This document shows positions 8,685 to 16,994 of a DNA stretch of 64,000 nucleotides, piece after piece. This DNA comes from Streptomyces sp. TRM49041 (GTDB lineage Bacteria > Actinomycetota > Actinomycetes > Streptomycetales > Streptomycetaceae). Each line of letters starts with the position of its first letter. Within the stretch, counting starts at the first letter, position 1. The DNA lies in NCBI RefSeq assembly GCF_008271805.1, contig NZ_VSRY01000139.1, positions 1 through 64,000 on the forward strand, read 5' to 3'. A program made the translations under genes and the position numbers. The notes under the pieces were generated by a model. The model saw nothing but the letters and a program-made list of their open reading frames with translations. It ran no database searches and was not told the origin of the DNA.

Positions 8685-9282
8685 ATGCCGTTACACCCGC
8701 GAGGGAGCCGCCTGTGCCGCGCCCTGCTCGCAGTGCTGGTGACCGCTTCGGTGGCCGTGCCATTGTCGTGTGCGGCTCGTCCTGCGGCTGTCCCGGCGCC
8801 GGCGCCGGCCGCCCTCGGCCCGATGCGGGCCGCGCCCCCCGCCGCTCTCGCCGAGCGGTACGCTGCCAACCGCGAAGGTATCAGGGCGGCTGAGCGGATG
8901 GCCGCGAACTGCGGAGACAAGAGGCGGGCCGCCACACTGCGCGCGATGGTGGACCCGGCGCGCCAGTTCCTCTCCTTCGACGGCCGATACGGCGGGCGCA
9001 CTGCCGAGGTCTTCGGCGACCTCTCCCGGGCCGAGCGGATCGCGGTTCTGGTCCCGGGCTCGGACACCAGCCTTAACACCTACGAACGCTTCCAGGCCGG
9101 TGCGATGGTGCTCCAGTAGGAGTTGGGCGGCCGGTCCGGTCTCGCCCGCCTTCGGCGCCCGGCTCTTCACCGCCGGCGATGGCGGTCACAGCGACTACCT
9201 GAAGCCCGGTTCCGTACCCCTTCGGAACATCGCTCGGATTGTCTCCGGGCAGATCCCTTCCGAGGAGGGTCGTCGTGCGTGA
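8685..9282 (+). pseudogene. DUF1023 alpha/beta-hydrolase lipoprotein, internal deletion
   Basis: The first 144 codons give a lipoprotein-like signal (LLAVLVTASVAVPLSC) and then the family start FGDLSRAERIAVLVPGSDTS LNTYERFQAGAM, followed by a stop at 9117-9119. The family's C-terminus, FTAGDGGHSDYLKPGS then VPLRNIARI, appears directly after in another frame and ends at 9282. DUF1023 proteins are normally about 300-400 residues, so the catalytic middle with the G-x-S-x-G serine is missing. This is a deletion plus frameshift and the gene is certainly inactive as read. The acyltransferase start lies inside its last codons. Confidence 0.8.
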
Positions 9283-9715
9283 CCTCATCCGTCGGATCAA
9301 TTCCGAAACTCCGCCCGACCGCGACCGTGCCGTCGACGCGCTGCGCGCCCTGGCCATTCTTGGTGTGGTGCTCGGCCACTGGCTGGTGACCTCCCTGGCA
9401 ACCGACAGCGGCACGGTGCGCGGCACCAGCCCGCTTCAGCACATGCCTCGACTCGCCCCGGTTTCCTGGGTTCTCCAAACCTTGGCGGTGTTCTATCTGG
9501 TGGGCGGACGGGTCGGGACGCAGAGTTACGAGTCCGCTCGCGCCCGAGGCACGACGTACCGGCAGTGGCTGGGCGCCAGGCTGGACCGGCTGTTCAGGCC
9601 GGTCATAGCCGTGCTGGTGGTGTGGACCGTGGCGTCGGGCGCGATGCTTGCCTCCGGGGTCGGCCTGGACACCGTACAGACGCTGGTCAAGCTGGTGCTG
9701 TCCCCGATGGTTGGT
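9275..9715 (+). pseudogene. Acyltransferase-3 family membrane protein, 3' truncated
   Basis: From a GTG start with AGGAGGG just upstream (9262-9268), the frame reads DRDRAVDALRALAILGVVLG then HWLVTSLATD, the opening helix of acyltransferase_3/OafA-type membrane acyltransferases. It continues through a second and third hydrophobic segment (QTLAVFYLVGGRVGTQSYES and VIAVLVVWTVASGAMLASGV). Homology stops near KLVLSPM at about 9707. After that the sequence belongs to the minus-strand Imm53 gene. About 145 of the expected 350-450 residues remain. The break is a sharp junction, consistent with transposition or recombination rather than slow decay. Confidence 0.8.
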
Positions 9716-9736
9716 GGCCCGCCGCTGTGCGATTGC

Positions 9737-10045
9737 TCAGGGAGTGTTCGCGGTCGCCCAGGAGCGGAACAAGGCGAGGGCTTCGGTGAGGTTGCCGGGG
9801 CCGCATCTGGCGTGAAAGGTCTTCTCGGAAGTCCACGCCCAGACCCAGTCGTGAGGGCTGCGGTTGACGTCCTGGCGGGGGTACTCATGTTGCTCCAGGT
9901 CCGTTTCCTCCAGGTCGATGGTGACGGTCCAGCCGGGGTTGTCGAGCGTGGCGATCTTCACGCCCCACTCGTGCTCCCACTCCTCGTTGCACTGCGCGGC
10001 GTACCAGTGCTGCAGCCAGTCAAGAACATCCTCCGAATCACTCAC
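9737..10045 (-). CDS. Imm53-family immunity protein (orphan)
   Basis: A roughly 102-residue acidic cytoplasmic protein. The block WLQHWYAAQCNEEWEHEWGV followed by KIATLDNPGWTVTIDLEETD matches immunity protein family 53, found beside polymorphic toxins. The ORF can start at GTG 10045 (VSDSEDVLDWLQ) or ATG 10072. The latter lies in the likely end of the IS630 remnant, so the shorter form is preferred; neither has a good ribosome site. No toxin gene is adjacent: the protein is wedged between a truncated acyltransferase and a transposase fragment. It probably either arrived as an orphan immunity gene or lost its toxin during IS rearrangement. Confidence 0.8.
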   Translation of the reverse strand: MSDSEDVLDWLQHWYAAQCNEEWEHEWGVKIATLDNPGWTVTIDLEETDLEQHEYPRQDVNRSPHDWVWAWTSEKTFHARCGPGNLTEALALFRSWATANTP

Positions 10046-10088
10046 GACAGGGGATGCTAGTGCTCTGACCATAGGTTCGCCGGGTTGT

Positions 10089-10481
10089 TCAGGCCGCGGT
10101 GGCGAGGGGGCGTCCGCCCCAGCGGATGCCCTTCTCGCTGCGGATGCGGGCGCGTTCCTTGCGCTCGGCGGCCAGGACGTCGCGGTGGCGGGCGTTGGCG
10201 TTGCGCCAGCGCAGGTAGGCGTGCAGGGCCCGGGTCTGCACGGTGTGGTTGGGGTGGTTGGAGTTGGCGATGGTGAACTGCCTCAGCGGTCCGAAGTGCG
10301 CCTCGATGGGGTTGGCCCAAGAGGCGTAAGTCGGGGTGAAACACAGCTCGACCTTGTTCTTCTTCGCCCAGCGACGGATGTCGGCGCCCTTGTGAGCAGA
10401 CAGGTTGTCCATGATCACGTAGATCGGGGCACCGTCCGGGCGGGCGGCGCGGATCGATTTGAGCGCAGCCAGCGTGTTCAC
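10089..10481 (-). mobile_element. IS630-family transposase, C-terminal part
   Basis: The 130-residue frame has the DDE_3 catalytic core of IS630 transposases: YVIMDNLSAHKGADIRRWA (second Asp) and PTYASWANPIEAHFGPLRQF (catalytic Glu). It ends HPNHTVQTRALHAYLRWRN and a basic tail. The N-terminal helix-turn-helix half is absent; at 10481 the sequence switches to histidine-kinase coding DNA on the other strand. The right end probably lies near 10056-10080, just before the Imm53 gene. A second, shorter copy of the same C-terminal segment is at 52786-52865. Confidence 0.9.
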
Positions 10482-10482
10482 G

Positions 10483-10770
10483 GGAGGCGCTCAGCAACGC
10501 GATGCGGCACGCGCCCGGAGCGGCGTGCGGGTGGAGATCGGGTACCAGCCGGACAGTCTCACTATCCGCGTCGCCAACACCGCACCGGACAAGCTCGGCC
10601 CTCCCTCGCAGGGTGCCGGACACGGGCTGCTGGGCATGCGCGAACGCGCCACCATGCTGGGCGGCGATCTGGCCGTCGGCCCTACCCCGGACGGCGGCTA
10701 CGAGGTGACCGCGACCCTGCCCGCCAACGCCCCGAAGCTGCCTGCCGACTCTGTTGAGGACAGCCCATGA
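10483..10770 (+). pseudogene. Sensor histidine kinase, C-terminal ATPase remnant
   Basis: Directly after the IS630 junction the plus strand reads EALSNAMRHAPGA, the N-box of a NarX/LiaS-type HATPase_c domain. After a one-base frame change at about 10520, it reads VRVEIGYQPDSLTIRVANTA, then GAGHGLLGMRERATMLGGDL (G-boxes) and GGYEVTATLPA. The sensor and dimerisation domains are gone. The remnant overlaps the response-regulator start by ATGA, so the two were a two-component operon. With the kinase lost, the regulator is orphaned. Confidence 0.85.
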
Positions 10771-11438
10771 CGACCATCCGTGTACTGATTGCCGACGACC
10801 AGATGATGGTCCGCCAAGGCTTCACCGTGCTGCTCAACGCCGAACCCGGCATCGAGGTCGCCGGCCAGGCCGTGGATGGCCTCGACGCTGTCGCCAAAGT
10901 CGCCGAACTTGTCCCTGATGCCGTATTGATGGACATCAGAATGCCAGGTTTTGGCGGCATCGAGGCGACCCGTCGCATCACCAAACCCGCCGGCACCACC
11001 GTCAAGGTCCTCGTTCTGACCACCTTCGGCCTGGACGAGTACGTGTACAAGGCGCTCCGCGCGGGCGCGTCCGGGTTTCTCCTCAAGGACGCGGCGGCCG
11101 ATGAACTCTCCCATGCGGTACGGGTGGTGGCGGCCGGCGACGCCCTGCTCGCCCCGAACATCACCAAGCGCCTCATCGCCGAGTTCTCCCCGGTGACCGC
11201 CACGCCGCGCGCTCCGCTCAAGGACCGCGTCGGCGGCCTGACGGAACGTGAGACCGAGGTCCTGTCCCTGATCGCGAACGGCCTGTCCAACGGGGAGATC
11301 GCCGAGCGTCTGGTAGTGGCGGAGCAGACCGTGAAGACCCATGTGAGCCGGATCCTGGTCAAGCTGGGCCTGCGCGACCGGACCCAGGCAGCGGTCTTCG
11401 CGTACGAAACGGGACTGGTGCGCCCGGCCGGATACTGA
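10767..11438 (+). CDS. NarL/LuxR-family response regulator
   Basis: A 223-residue regulator. The receiver domain at residues 1-120 has the acidic pair in IADDQ, the phosphoacceptor Asp56 in VLMDIRMPG, and Lys near 106 in GFLLKDA. A LuxR-type helix-turn-helix is at about 155-215 (LTERETEVLSLIANGLSNGE then VKTHVSRILVKLGLRDRTQA). All key residues are intact. It starts in an ATGA overlap with the truncated histidine kinase, so its normal phosphodonor is missing and its promoter may now come from the IS630 side. Target genes are not evident. Confidence 0.93.
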   Translation: MTTIRVLIADDQMMVRQGFTVLLNAEPGIEVAGQAVDGLDAVAKVAELVPDAVLMDIRMPGFGGIEATRRITKPAGTTVKVLVLTTFGLDEYVYKALRAGASGFLLKDAAADELSHAVRVVAAGDALLAPNITKRLIAEFSPVTATPRAPLKDRVGGLTERETEVLSLIANGLSNGEIAERLVVAEQTVKTHVSRILVKLGLRDRTQAAVFAYETGLVRPAGY

Positions 11439-11465
11439 ACTCCCCTTCCGGAGAGGACCCCAAAC

Positions 11466-11540
11466 TGCCGCTATCGGCTGCTGCACGCAGCCGCCCGCAT
11501 CACCCGCGGAGGCCGCCAAGGGATGCGTTACGCCGCAACT
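11466..11540 (+). mobile_element. IS1380-like transposase C-terminal fragment
   Basis: The plus frame from 11466 reads CRYRLLHAAARITRGGRQGM followed by RYAATVAEW, resembling the conserved C-terminal stretch of IS1380-family transposases (RYRLLHxAARITxxGRRxxLRxxxTWPW). Only about 25 codons are recognisable. The following 280 bases to 11820 hold nothing else I can support. Confidence 0.5.
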
Positions 11541-11820
11541 GTAGCGGAATGGCGCCTGCTGCCCGGACGACTTGTTCCCCAGTTCCGGCTGTTCGGTGGG
11601 CCGATGGTCATGCGCGGTGCGCGTGTGTCGCCAGGCTCTGCCGCGAGGACGCCAGCGCGATGCCGAGCGTCGTCCCCCGCGCCCCACAGCGCTCCCCGTC
11701 CGGCGTGGCGCGCCGTTCGGCGATGTCGGCTCGCTGCCGGGCGCGCAGCGCGGTGGCGTCCGGGCGTGCTCGATCTCTTGTTTCGAGCCGCTGCTTTGGC
11801 AGCGTGAGTTCAGGGCTGTG

Positions 11821-12189
11821 CTATGCCTGATGCTCCGTTGCGCCGAGGTTCGGAAGCTTCTCCATGAAGGTGACGGCCCGGCGAAGGAGCGGAACGGTGA
11901 CCGACCCGGCACCCACGAGCGCAATTTGCAGCGCTTCGAGCACTTGGTCGCGAGCAACACCCTCTTCGTCGCACCGCTGAAGGTGGTAGTAGACGCACTC
12001 TTCGCAGTCCTTCATAACGGATACCACGAGGCCGAGCAGTTCCTTCACCGATACAGGAAGCGCACCGGGCTCGTACGCCGATGAATCCAGCGCGAAGAAG
12101 GGTTCGAAGAGCGAACCGCTCTGGCGCAGCCGCTCGTTGCCCTCGGCCTTGGCCGCGCGGAAAGCTTCCGGGGAAGGCGTATTGGTCAT
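11821..12189 (-). CDS. Carboxymuconolactone decarboxylase / AhpD-like protein
   Basis: A 122-residue protein of the CMD/AhpD-like fold. The redox motif is CEECVYYH (Cys62, Cys65, His69), the C-x-x-C-x-x-x-H arrangement used by peroxidase-type AhpD-like proteins. The rest (PVSVKELLGLVVSVMKD, GVARDQVLEALQIALVGAGS) is the helical bundle. The start is placed at MTNTPSPEAF; the ORF continues upstream into sequence that looks like a broken gene. It likely acts in thiol or hydroperoxide handling in the cytoplasm. No partner reductase is adjacent. Confidence 0.85.
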   Translation of the reverse strand: MTNTPSPEAFRAAKAEGNERLRQSGSLFEPFFALDSSAYEPGALPVSVKELLGLVVSVMKDCEECVYYHLQRCDEEGVARDQVLEALQIALVGAGSVTVPLLRRAVTFMEKLPNLGATEHQA

Positions 12190-12259
12190 CGAAGTCACTC
12201 CACAACACGTGATGGCCCTGCTCCGCTGACAGGGTCGGCGGCGCACGGCCCTGGATATT

Positions 12260-12600
12260 TCTGCGCTGTCCCGTGCTTGGGCAGCCCTTGAGCTTGATCT
12301 CTTCAGCGGGCCGCTTCTTGGGGCCCTGGTCCGTCGAGACCGTTTCTACGACAATCACGGAATCCGTGATCGTACCTGGCTTGAAGGCCTTGGACGACTT
12401 TGCGGTCTCCTTCCCCACCACGCTCTCGTCGGCCAGCCCCCAGACGTGGACTCGTCGAAGACCAGCCGGTCCTCGACCTGACCGCCGTCCATTCCGATGG
12501 TTGTCTCCAGGGCGACTGCGCCCGGCCGACCTTGCGCGTCCTTGACCTGGCCGATGATGGTGAGCCCTTCTGCTCCTGAGAACACGGCGCAGTCAAGTCG
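12260..12600 (-). pseudogene. Unrecognised broken gene upstream of the AhpD-like gene
   Basis: Two minus-strand frames together look like one coding sequence with a shift near 12435. Upstream is TIIGQVKDAQGRPGAVALET then GMDGGQVEDRLVFDE. Downstream is WGLADESVVGKETAKSSKAF then GTITDSVIVVETVSTDQGPK. Codon use is coding-like but I recognise no family and no clean start. It could equally be chance open frames in GC-rich DNA. Confidence 0.3.
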
Positions 12601-12606
12601 CCCTCG

Positions 12607-13180
12607 TATCAGTACCGCGCGCTGCCGGGACTGCCGCAGCGGCTGGCCATACTGGCTGATCCGCGGCACGGCACGGCACGGGAAGCGTCACCCGTTTGCG
12701 GGCGTGCTGCTGATCGCGTGCTCGGCCGGGCCCGCTCGTTCGCCGCGATCGGCCAGCGGGCCATGAACGCTCCGCAGGAGGCTCTCGCCCGGCCCGGTGC
12801 CCGCACCACCAGCGTGTTCGCCTTCCGCGTCGCGCCGAGCCCGGAAACGCCACCTTCCCCGCGGACTGACCGACCTGCTCGGCGCCGGCCCAACCGGGTC
12901 CTACACCCTGGCCGTGGACGGCAAGAGCGCCCGCGGCTCGCGCAGCGGCGACAGCTCGGCCGCACATCTGCTGGCCGCGATGACCGATGCCGGGACGGCC
13001 GTCACCCGACTGCGGGTGCCGGACAGACCAATGAAATCACCTGCTTCGCCGCCCTGTTGGAGCCCTACGACCTTGACCGGCGTGACGGTGACCGCCGACG
13101 CCCTGCACACGCAGCGCGCACACGCCCACTTCCCCGTCGAGGAAACAGCGGGCCACGCGAACATCGCCGTCGGCCTCCCC
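12607..13180 (+). mobile_element. ISAs1-family transposase, degenerate and truncated
   Basis: Pieces of an ISAs1 (H-repeat-associated) transposase follow each other in three frames: LPQRLAILADPRHGTA, then RKRHPFAGVLLIACSA, RSFAAIGQRAMNAPQEALAR, LTDLLGAGPTGSYTLAVDGK SARGSRSGDSSAAHLLAAMT, and TGVTVTADALHTQRAHAHFP. TNEITCFAALLEPYDL is found in another frame in the expected place. At least three frameshifts are needed and the sequence stops after the DALHTQ catalytic region, so the C-terminal third is gone. The element is dead. Confidence 0.8.
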
Positions 13181-13271
13181 GAGATGTCCTACGAATCTTC
13201 CGCCGCCCGCTCGACCTCCTGGACCTCACCTGACCAGCAACAATCCAAGATCACGAGACTTTGCCGCAGCC

Positions 13272-13560
13272 ATGGACGCCCCGCACGCCCGCCGATGGCC
13301 ACCTGGCCGGGAGGTGAGCGTGGAGGACCAGCGCTGGTGCTCGTGGCACCACGTTGTCACGGAGGTCGGCGGCGGTCCAGGCATCATGCACTAGGCCTGC
13401 CGCCACTGCCGCACTGACTTCGGGCTCGTGCCCCTCGACGCGGCGGTCGAGGAGCCCGTGAACAAGCGGCACCCGACCGGCCCCGAACACCTTGTCGAGG
13501 CGCGTGTGCGGCGCGCCTTCGAAGCCCGTATGCAAACGATCACTCCCTGTTGCGGTCGCC
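13272..13560 (+). pseudogene. Possible small zinc-ribbon protein with nonsense codon
   Basis: An ATG frame gives about 40 residues with a C-x-x-H motif (WCSWHHVVTEVGGGPGIMH), then a TAG, then in the same frame ACRHCRTDFGLVPLDAAVEE. Joined by one sense codon, the two halves make a C-x-x-H ... C-x-x-C arrangement like small actinobacterial zinc-ribbon proteins. Recognition is weak. The following 13561-13756 holds only a hydrophobic open frame that runs through the hairpin and is not supported. Confidence 0.3.
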
Positions 13561-13756
13561 GCTGCGCCGCCTCGCCCTGCCGCCGGCCGCACTCGCCACC
13601 ACCGCGGCCATCGCCATCGGCTACATCATGCTGGCCCCGAACACCCGACACACCTGCACCCGCGCCGCCCACTCCCCCGTCGACCGGCACGGGACCGACG
13701 GGGAAGCCCTCGGTCTCAGCAGCCCCGAAGGCATCTTCGACGCCGCCCCTAGGCTA

Positions 13757-13784
13757 GTGCGGCATCAGGTGTCTGATGCCGCAC
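13757..13784. terminator. Strong hairpin terminator
   Basis: GTGCGGCATCAG and CTGATGCCGCAC form a perfect 12-bp stem around a GTGT loop. It lies 26 bases past the stop of the CU044_5270 gene on the minus strand and so most likely ends the ECF sigma operon. There is no U-tract, as is common in Streptomyces. Confidence 0.75.
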
Positions 13785-13809
13785 CAGCTAAGCGGCCTCG
13801 GGGAGCCGC

Positions 13810-14784
13810 TCAGCGGGTCGCGGGGGCCTCGCCCGCGCGGTCGGCGGCGGCCGTGGTGAGGATCGCGGACGTGCCGACGACCGTTCCGGCTGGGCCGGCA
13901 CGGTCGTCGACGAGGACGGTGCGCACGCCGAGGAACACATACGTGGTCCGGTCGAAGATCCACTGCTTCTGCCGACCGTGGGTGGTGCGGGCGATGGTGA
14001 CGCCCGCGCGGCCGGCGGCGTCCTTGGCGGTGCCGGCCATAGTCACGCCGGGGATCTCGGCGGCGGCCCGGTAGAGCGCGGCGGACACGTGCGGCGGCGC
14101 GGCGGTCTCTGCGAGCAGCTCCCCGATCGCCTCGAAGGCCCGCTGATCGGGGTCCTGGCCCTGGCCGCGGGTCTGCTCGCGGATGAGGGCGAGGAGGGCG
14201 TCGGGGTCGGTGGGGAGGGAGGCGACGAAGGTGTGGGAGGGGTCGGAGACGGACGGCGCGGAGGAACTCGCGTCGACAACCTGCGAGTCGGGTCGGCCGT
14301 CCTCACGCACGAGCCCGGCCCGACTCCCGTCGGCGGAGAGCCAGACCTGGCGGGTCCGCACGGACGAAAGCGCGAGCGGCCCCCCGTCGGCGCTCTGTCC
14401 CGCATACGCGACCTTGCTCTCGACGTACACGAACTGCTCCGGTCGAATGGCGGCCGGGGTCCGCGCCCCGGCGGCCAGCGCGATCCGATCGAGCAACTGC
14501 GCGGTGGGGGCAGCCTGATGGTCGCCGTCGGCGGACCGCTCGCCGCTGACGACCACGACCCCGGCAACGGTGACAACACAGGCGACGAGGGGCACAAGGA
14601 CCCGAAGGCGGAGGCCCCGGGGCCGTCGAGCAGGGCCGGCCCGCAGTGCGTGCCACAACACGGCCTGCTTCAACAACCGCCCCCGCTCACACGGGAGATC
14701 GGGCACGGGCGGCGGTGGCAGCAACGCAGCAAGCTCACGCCGCTCGGCCTCATCGGCAGGACGGCGGGGGACGGCGGCGTTCAT
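13810..14784 (-). CDS. CU044_5270-family membrane protein (putative anti-sigma partner)
   Basis: A 324-residue protein. It has an N-terminal cytoplasmic part of about 70 residues, one membrane helix (LRVLVPLVACVVTVAGVVVV, about 75-94), and an extracytoplasmic domain. The run LLDRIALAAG...FVYVESKVAYAG and FDRTTYVFLGVRTVLVDD is typical of the CU044_5270 family, which accompanies ECF sigma factors in actinobacteria. The start codon overlaps the sigma gene's stop by ATGA, so it is translationally coupled. By layout it probably restrains the sigma factor from the membrane and senses an envelope signal; this role is inferred from context. Confidence 0.85.
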   Translation of the reverse strand: MNAAVPRRPADEAERRELAALLPPPPVPDLPCERGRLLKQAVLWHALRAGPARRPRGLRLRVLVPLVACVVTVAGVVVVSGERSADGDHQAAPTAQLLDRIALAAGARTPAAIRPEQFVYVESKVAYAGQSADGGPLALSSVRTRQVWLSADGSRAGLVREDGRPDSQVVDASSSAPSVSDPSHTFVASLPTDPDALLALIREQTRGQGQDPDQRAFEAIGELLAETAAPPHVSAALYRAAAEIPGVTMAGTAKDAAGRAGVTIARTTHGRQKQWIFDRTTYVFLGVRTVLVDDRAGPAGTVVGTSAILTTAAADRAGEAPATR

Positions 14785-15530
14785 CGGCGGTTCTCCAGGG
14801 GGTGAGTGGGGGAGGGGGCGGCGGCTGAGCGGGCAGAGAGCTGGGCGTCGGCACGCGAGTCGGCACCGGCGTCTGGCGGAACGGCGGCTCCGGCCTCCCG
14901 GCCGGCTGCGCCGCCGGCTCTCGGACGGCGGGCGGCGCGGGCGTCCGGCGGGGCGGCCGGTTGCGGCCGACGGTGGGGTTCGCGGCCGGGCCGCGGCCTG
15001 GCCGCCTCCTTGTCGGCCAGCTCGCGGAGGCGGGTGCGGGCTCGGGAGAGGCGGGAGCGAACGGTGCCGACAGGGACGCCGAGGGCCTCTGCGGCGGCGG
15101 CGTAGTCGAGGCCCGCCCAGACGACCAGGGTGAAGACCTCGCGGTCGCGGCGTCTCAGGTGGGACAGCGCCACCTGAGCGGCCCTCAGTTCCTCTGCGTC
15201 CGCCAGCTGCGCCACCAGGTCGTCCGCGAAGTCCGGGACCGAGCCGCGCTCCGGCAGGCGGGCGAGGGCGTGTTCGCGGAGCCGTCGCGTACGGGCGTTG
15301 CGGCGCATGACGTTCGTCGCGATGCCAAGGAGCCACGGGCGCAGCCCGTCCCCCTCCGGCCGCAGCTTCTCACGGCCCCGCCACGCCTCCAGGAACGTCG
15401 TCGAGACCACGTCCTCCGCCTCCGCCCAGTTCCCCGTCACGCGCAGGGCGTACCGGTGGAGCACTTGGGCGTGCTCGTCGTAGAGTTCGGCCAGCGCCTC
15501 GGGGTCGCCGCGGCGGAAGCGATTCCTCAT
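14781..15530 (-). CDS. ECF RNA polymerase sigma factor with long Arg/Pro/Ala tail
   Basis: A 249-residue sigma-70-family factor. Region 2 is near residues 1-75 (ALAELYDEHAQVLHRYALRV, AEDVVSTTFLEAWRGREKLR, LRPWLLGIATNVMRRNAR). Region 4 is near 105-165 (LRRRDREVFTLVVWAGLDYA, PVGTVRSRLSRARTRLRELA). The start is placed at MRNRFRRGD, a usual ECF beginning, rather than the longer GTG at 15590. About 80 low-complexity residues rich in Arg, Pro and Ala follow region 4; most ECF factors lack this, so it may be a real tail or a late-lost stop. It directs transcription, probably of its own operon with the CU044_5270 gene. Confidence 0.88.
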   Translation of the reverse strand: MRNRFRRGDPEALAELYDEHAQVLHRYALRVTGNWAEAEDVVSTTFLEAWRGREKLRPEGDGLRPWLLGIATNVMRRNARTRRLREHALARLPERGSVPDFADDLVAQLADAEELRAAQVALSHLRRRDREVFTLVVWAGLDYAAAAEALGVPVGTVRSRLSRARTRLRELADKEAARPRPGREPHRRPQPAAPPDARAARRPRAGGAAGREAGAAVPPDAGADSRADAQLSARSAAAPSPTHPLENRR

Positions 15531-15625
15531 GAATGTTTCCACACTCTGCTCTGCCGCCCGCGTTGCGCGGGTTCCGGTGACATGCACCACGGGAACCCGG
15601 GCCGGGCTCCCGGCAGTGCACCGGC

Positions 15626-16519
15626 ATGAACCTTTCTTCTGCAGCCCGCCGTCGCGTCCTGCGCGTCCTCGTCGCCGCCGCCGTCCTGGCCACGGTCACG
15701 CCCGCCACCGCCACCGCCGCCTCGCCCGACACCGTCACCCTCACCATCCGGCACCTCGACCGCGCCGGCCGCCCGACCGCCGCCTACAAGACCACCGTCG
15801 CCGGCCTCTCCGGCGCGGGCGCGGACGCCCACGTGCAGCCGTACGACGCCGACGGCACGGCCACCGTCCGGCTGCCGCGCGGGCGGTACGTGCTGGACAG
15901 CGCCCTGACCGCCGACGCGGACGGCGGCGACGACTGGATCGTGCAGCCGCGGCTCGACCTCGACCGCGACACCACCGTCACCGTCGACGCCCGCACCGCG
16001 CGCCCCGTCGACGTGCGCCCGCCCGACGGCTCCGCGCGCTTCCTGCACAGCGGGATGTTCCTCACCGTCTCCCACAGGGGCGCGGAGCGGTTCCTCAACC
16101 GGATAAACTCCCGCCCGAACCTCCGCGTCGCGCACCTCGGCCCGGCCGCCGAGCCCGGCTCGGTGAAGCAGTGGTTCGACGCGTACTGGTCGTCGCCGAG
16201 CGGCGTCGACTACGCCCTCGGCCATACCGTCACCGGTCGGCGCGCCCTCACCGGCCTCACGAAGCACCCGGCCGCGCAGGACCTCGCCACCCTGCGCATC
16301 CGCGCCGCGCGCCCCGGCTCGCTCGCCCTGCAGCCATCGGCCGGGCCGACCGTCGGCGTCTCCCGCGCGCTCACCCCGACCGCGCCCGCGACGTACCTCG
16401 TCACCCCGGACCGCGGCACGTACGACGTCTCGTACACGACCGACGGCAGCCGCTGCAACGCCGACGGCGTGGCCGTGCGGGCAGGGCGCACCACCACTCT
16501 GACCTTCCCCAGCCTCTAA
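15626..16519 (+). CDS. Secreted protein of unknown function
   Basis: A 297-residue protein with a Sec-type signal (RRRVLRVLVAAAVLATVTPA TATAA, cleavage near 32). It continues with repeated beta-rich segments such as VTLTIRHLDRAGRPTAAYKT, GTATVRLPRGRYVLDS and TYLVTPDRGTYDVSYTTDGS. This looks like an immunoglobulin-like or carboxypeptidase-regulatory-like extracellular region. In some streptomycete secreted peptidases a similar region precedes a catalytic domain, but none is present here, so the protein may be a truncated or stand-alone surface protein. It is divergent from the ECF sigma gene with a 95-base gap that could hold its promoter. Confidence 0.6.
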   Translation: MNLSSAARRRVLRVLVAAAVLATVTPATATAASPDTVTLTIRHLDRAGRPTAAYKTTVAGLSGAGADAHVQPYDADGTATVRLPRGRYVLDSALTADADGGDDWIVQPRLDLDRDTTVTVDARTARPVDVRPPDGSARFLHSGMFLTVSHRGAERFLNRINSRPNLRVAHLGPAAEPGSVKQWFDAYWSSPSGVDYALGHTVTGRRALTGLTKHPAAQDLATLRIRAARPGSLALQPSAGPTVGVSRALTPTAPATYLVTPDRGTYDVSYTTDGSRCNADGVAVRAGRTTTLTFPSL

Positions 16520-16577
16520 GATGATCGATTCCAAGGGGCGCCCGTGGAGACGTGAACGAGGTGTCCAAGATCGTTGT

Positions 16578-16891
16578 GTGGCGAACAACCTGGACACCCT
16601 CGCGACCGCACTTCACGTGACGACCGACGACCTGCTGAAAGCCGCTCCGTACCTGGCCCCCTGGCGACCGGCGGTGGCATAGCACCCAAGCTCAGCGACG
16701 CCGAACTGGCCACCCTGGCGGTGATGCAGGCCCTGCTCGGCTTCACCAGCGAGGCCCGCTGGCTGCGCCATGCCCGAGCCCATCTGCGCCATCTGTTCCC
16801 GTACCTGCCGCACTGCCCTGCCGAGGCCAGCCACCTGACCAGCGGTGCCGCCCCTTCCCACCTCCTGAGCGTGCGGGTCGCCCGAGGGTGA
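16578..16891 (+). mobile_element. IS982-family transposase N-terminal remnant, frameshifted
   Basis: From a GTG, the frame reads NLDTLATALHVTTDDLLKAA PYLAPWRPAV and then hits a stop. One base later the continuation is GIAPKLSDAELATLAVMQAL LGFTSEARWLRHARAHLRHL. This is the start of an IS982-type transposase. After FPYLP the sequence loses homology, so only about 80 of roughly 290 codons survive. The element is inactive. Confidence 0.8.
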
Positions 16892-16901
16892 GACCCTCCG
16901 A

Positions 16902-16956
16902 ACACCCGACTCTTATCGAAAAACAATGCTATCGTTTTTCGATAAGAGTCGGGTGT
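16902..16956. repeat. 23-bp perfect inverted repeat upstream of DUF2975/XRE pair
   Basis: Left arm 16902-16924 and right arm 16934-16956 are exact reverse complements separated by AATGCTATC. The inner part contains TATCGTTTTTCGATA at 16932-16946, itself symmetrical around five T. It lies 38 bases before the DUF2975 start. Either it is an extended operator bound by the XRE regulator encoded downstream, or a terminator/IS-end hairpin left by the IS982 remnant. The TATCG(N5)CGATA core favours an operator. Confidence 0.7.
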
Positions 16957-16994
16957 GGGTGCATGCCTGACGCCTCAGCCGTGGAGGGGAGCAC

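Noticed and set aside
13550..13790. Hydrophobic open frame from a TTG start, possible secreted protein
   Set aside because: It reads straight through the strong hairpin at 13757-13784, has no ribosome site and no family match.
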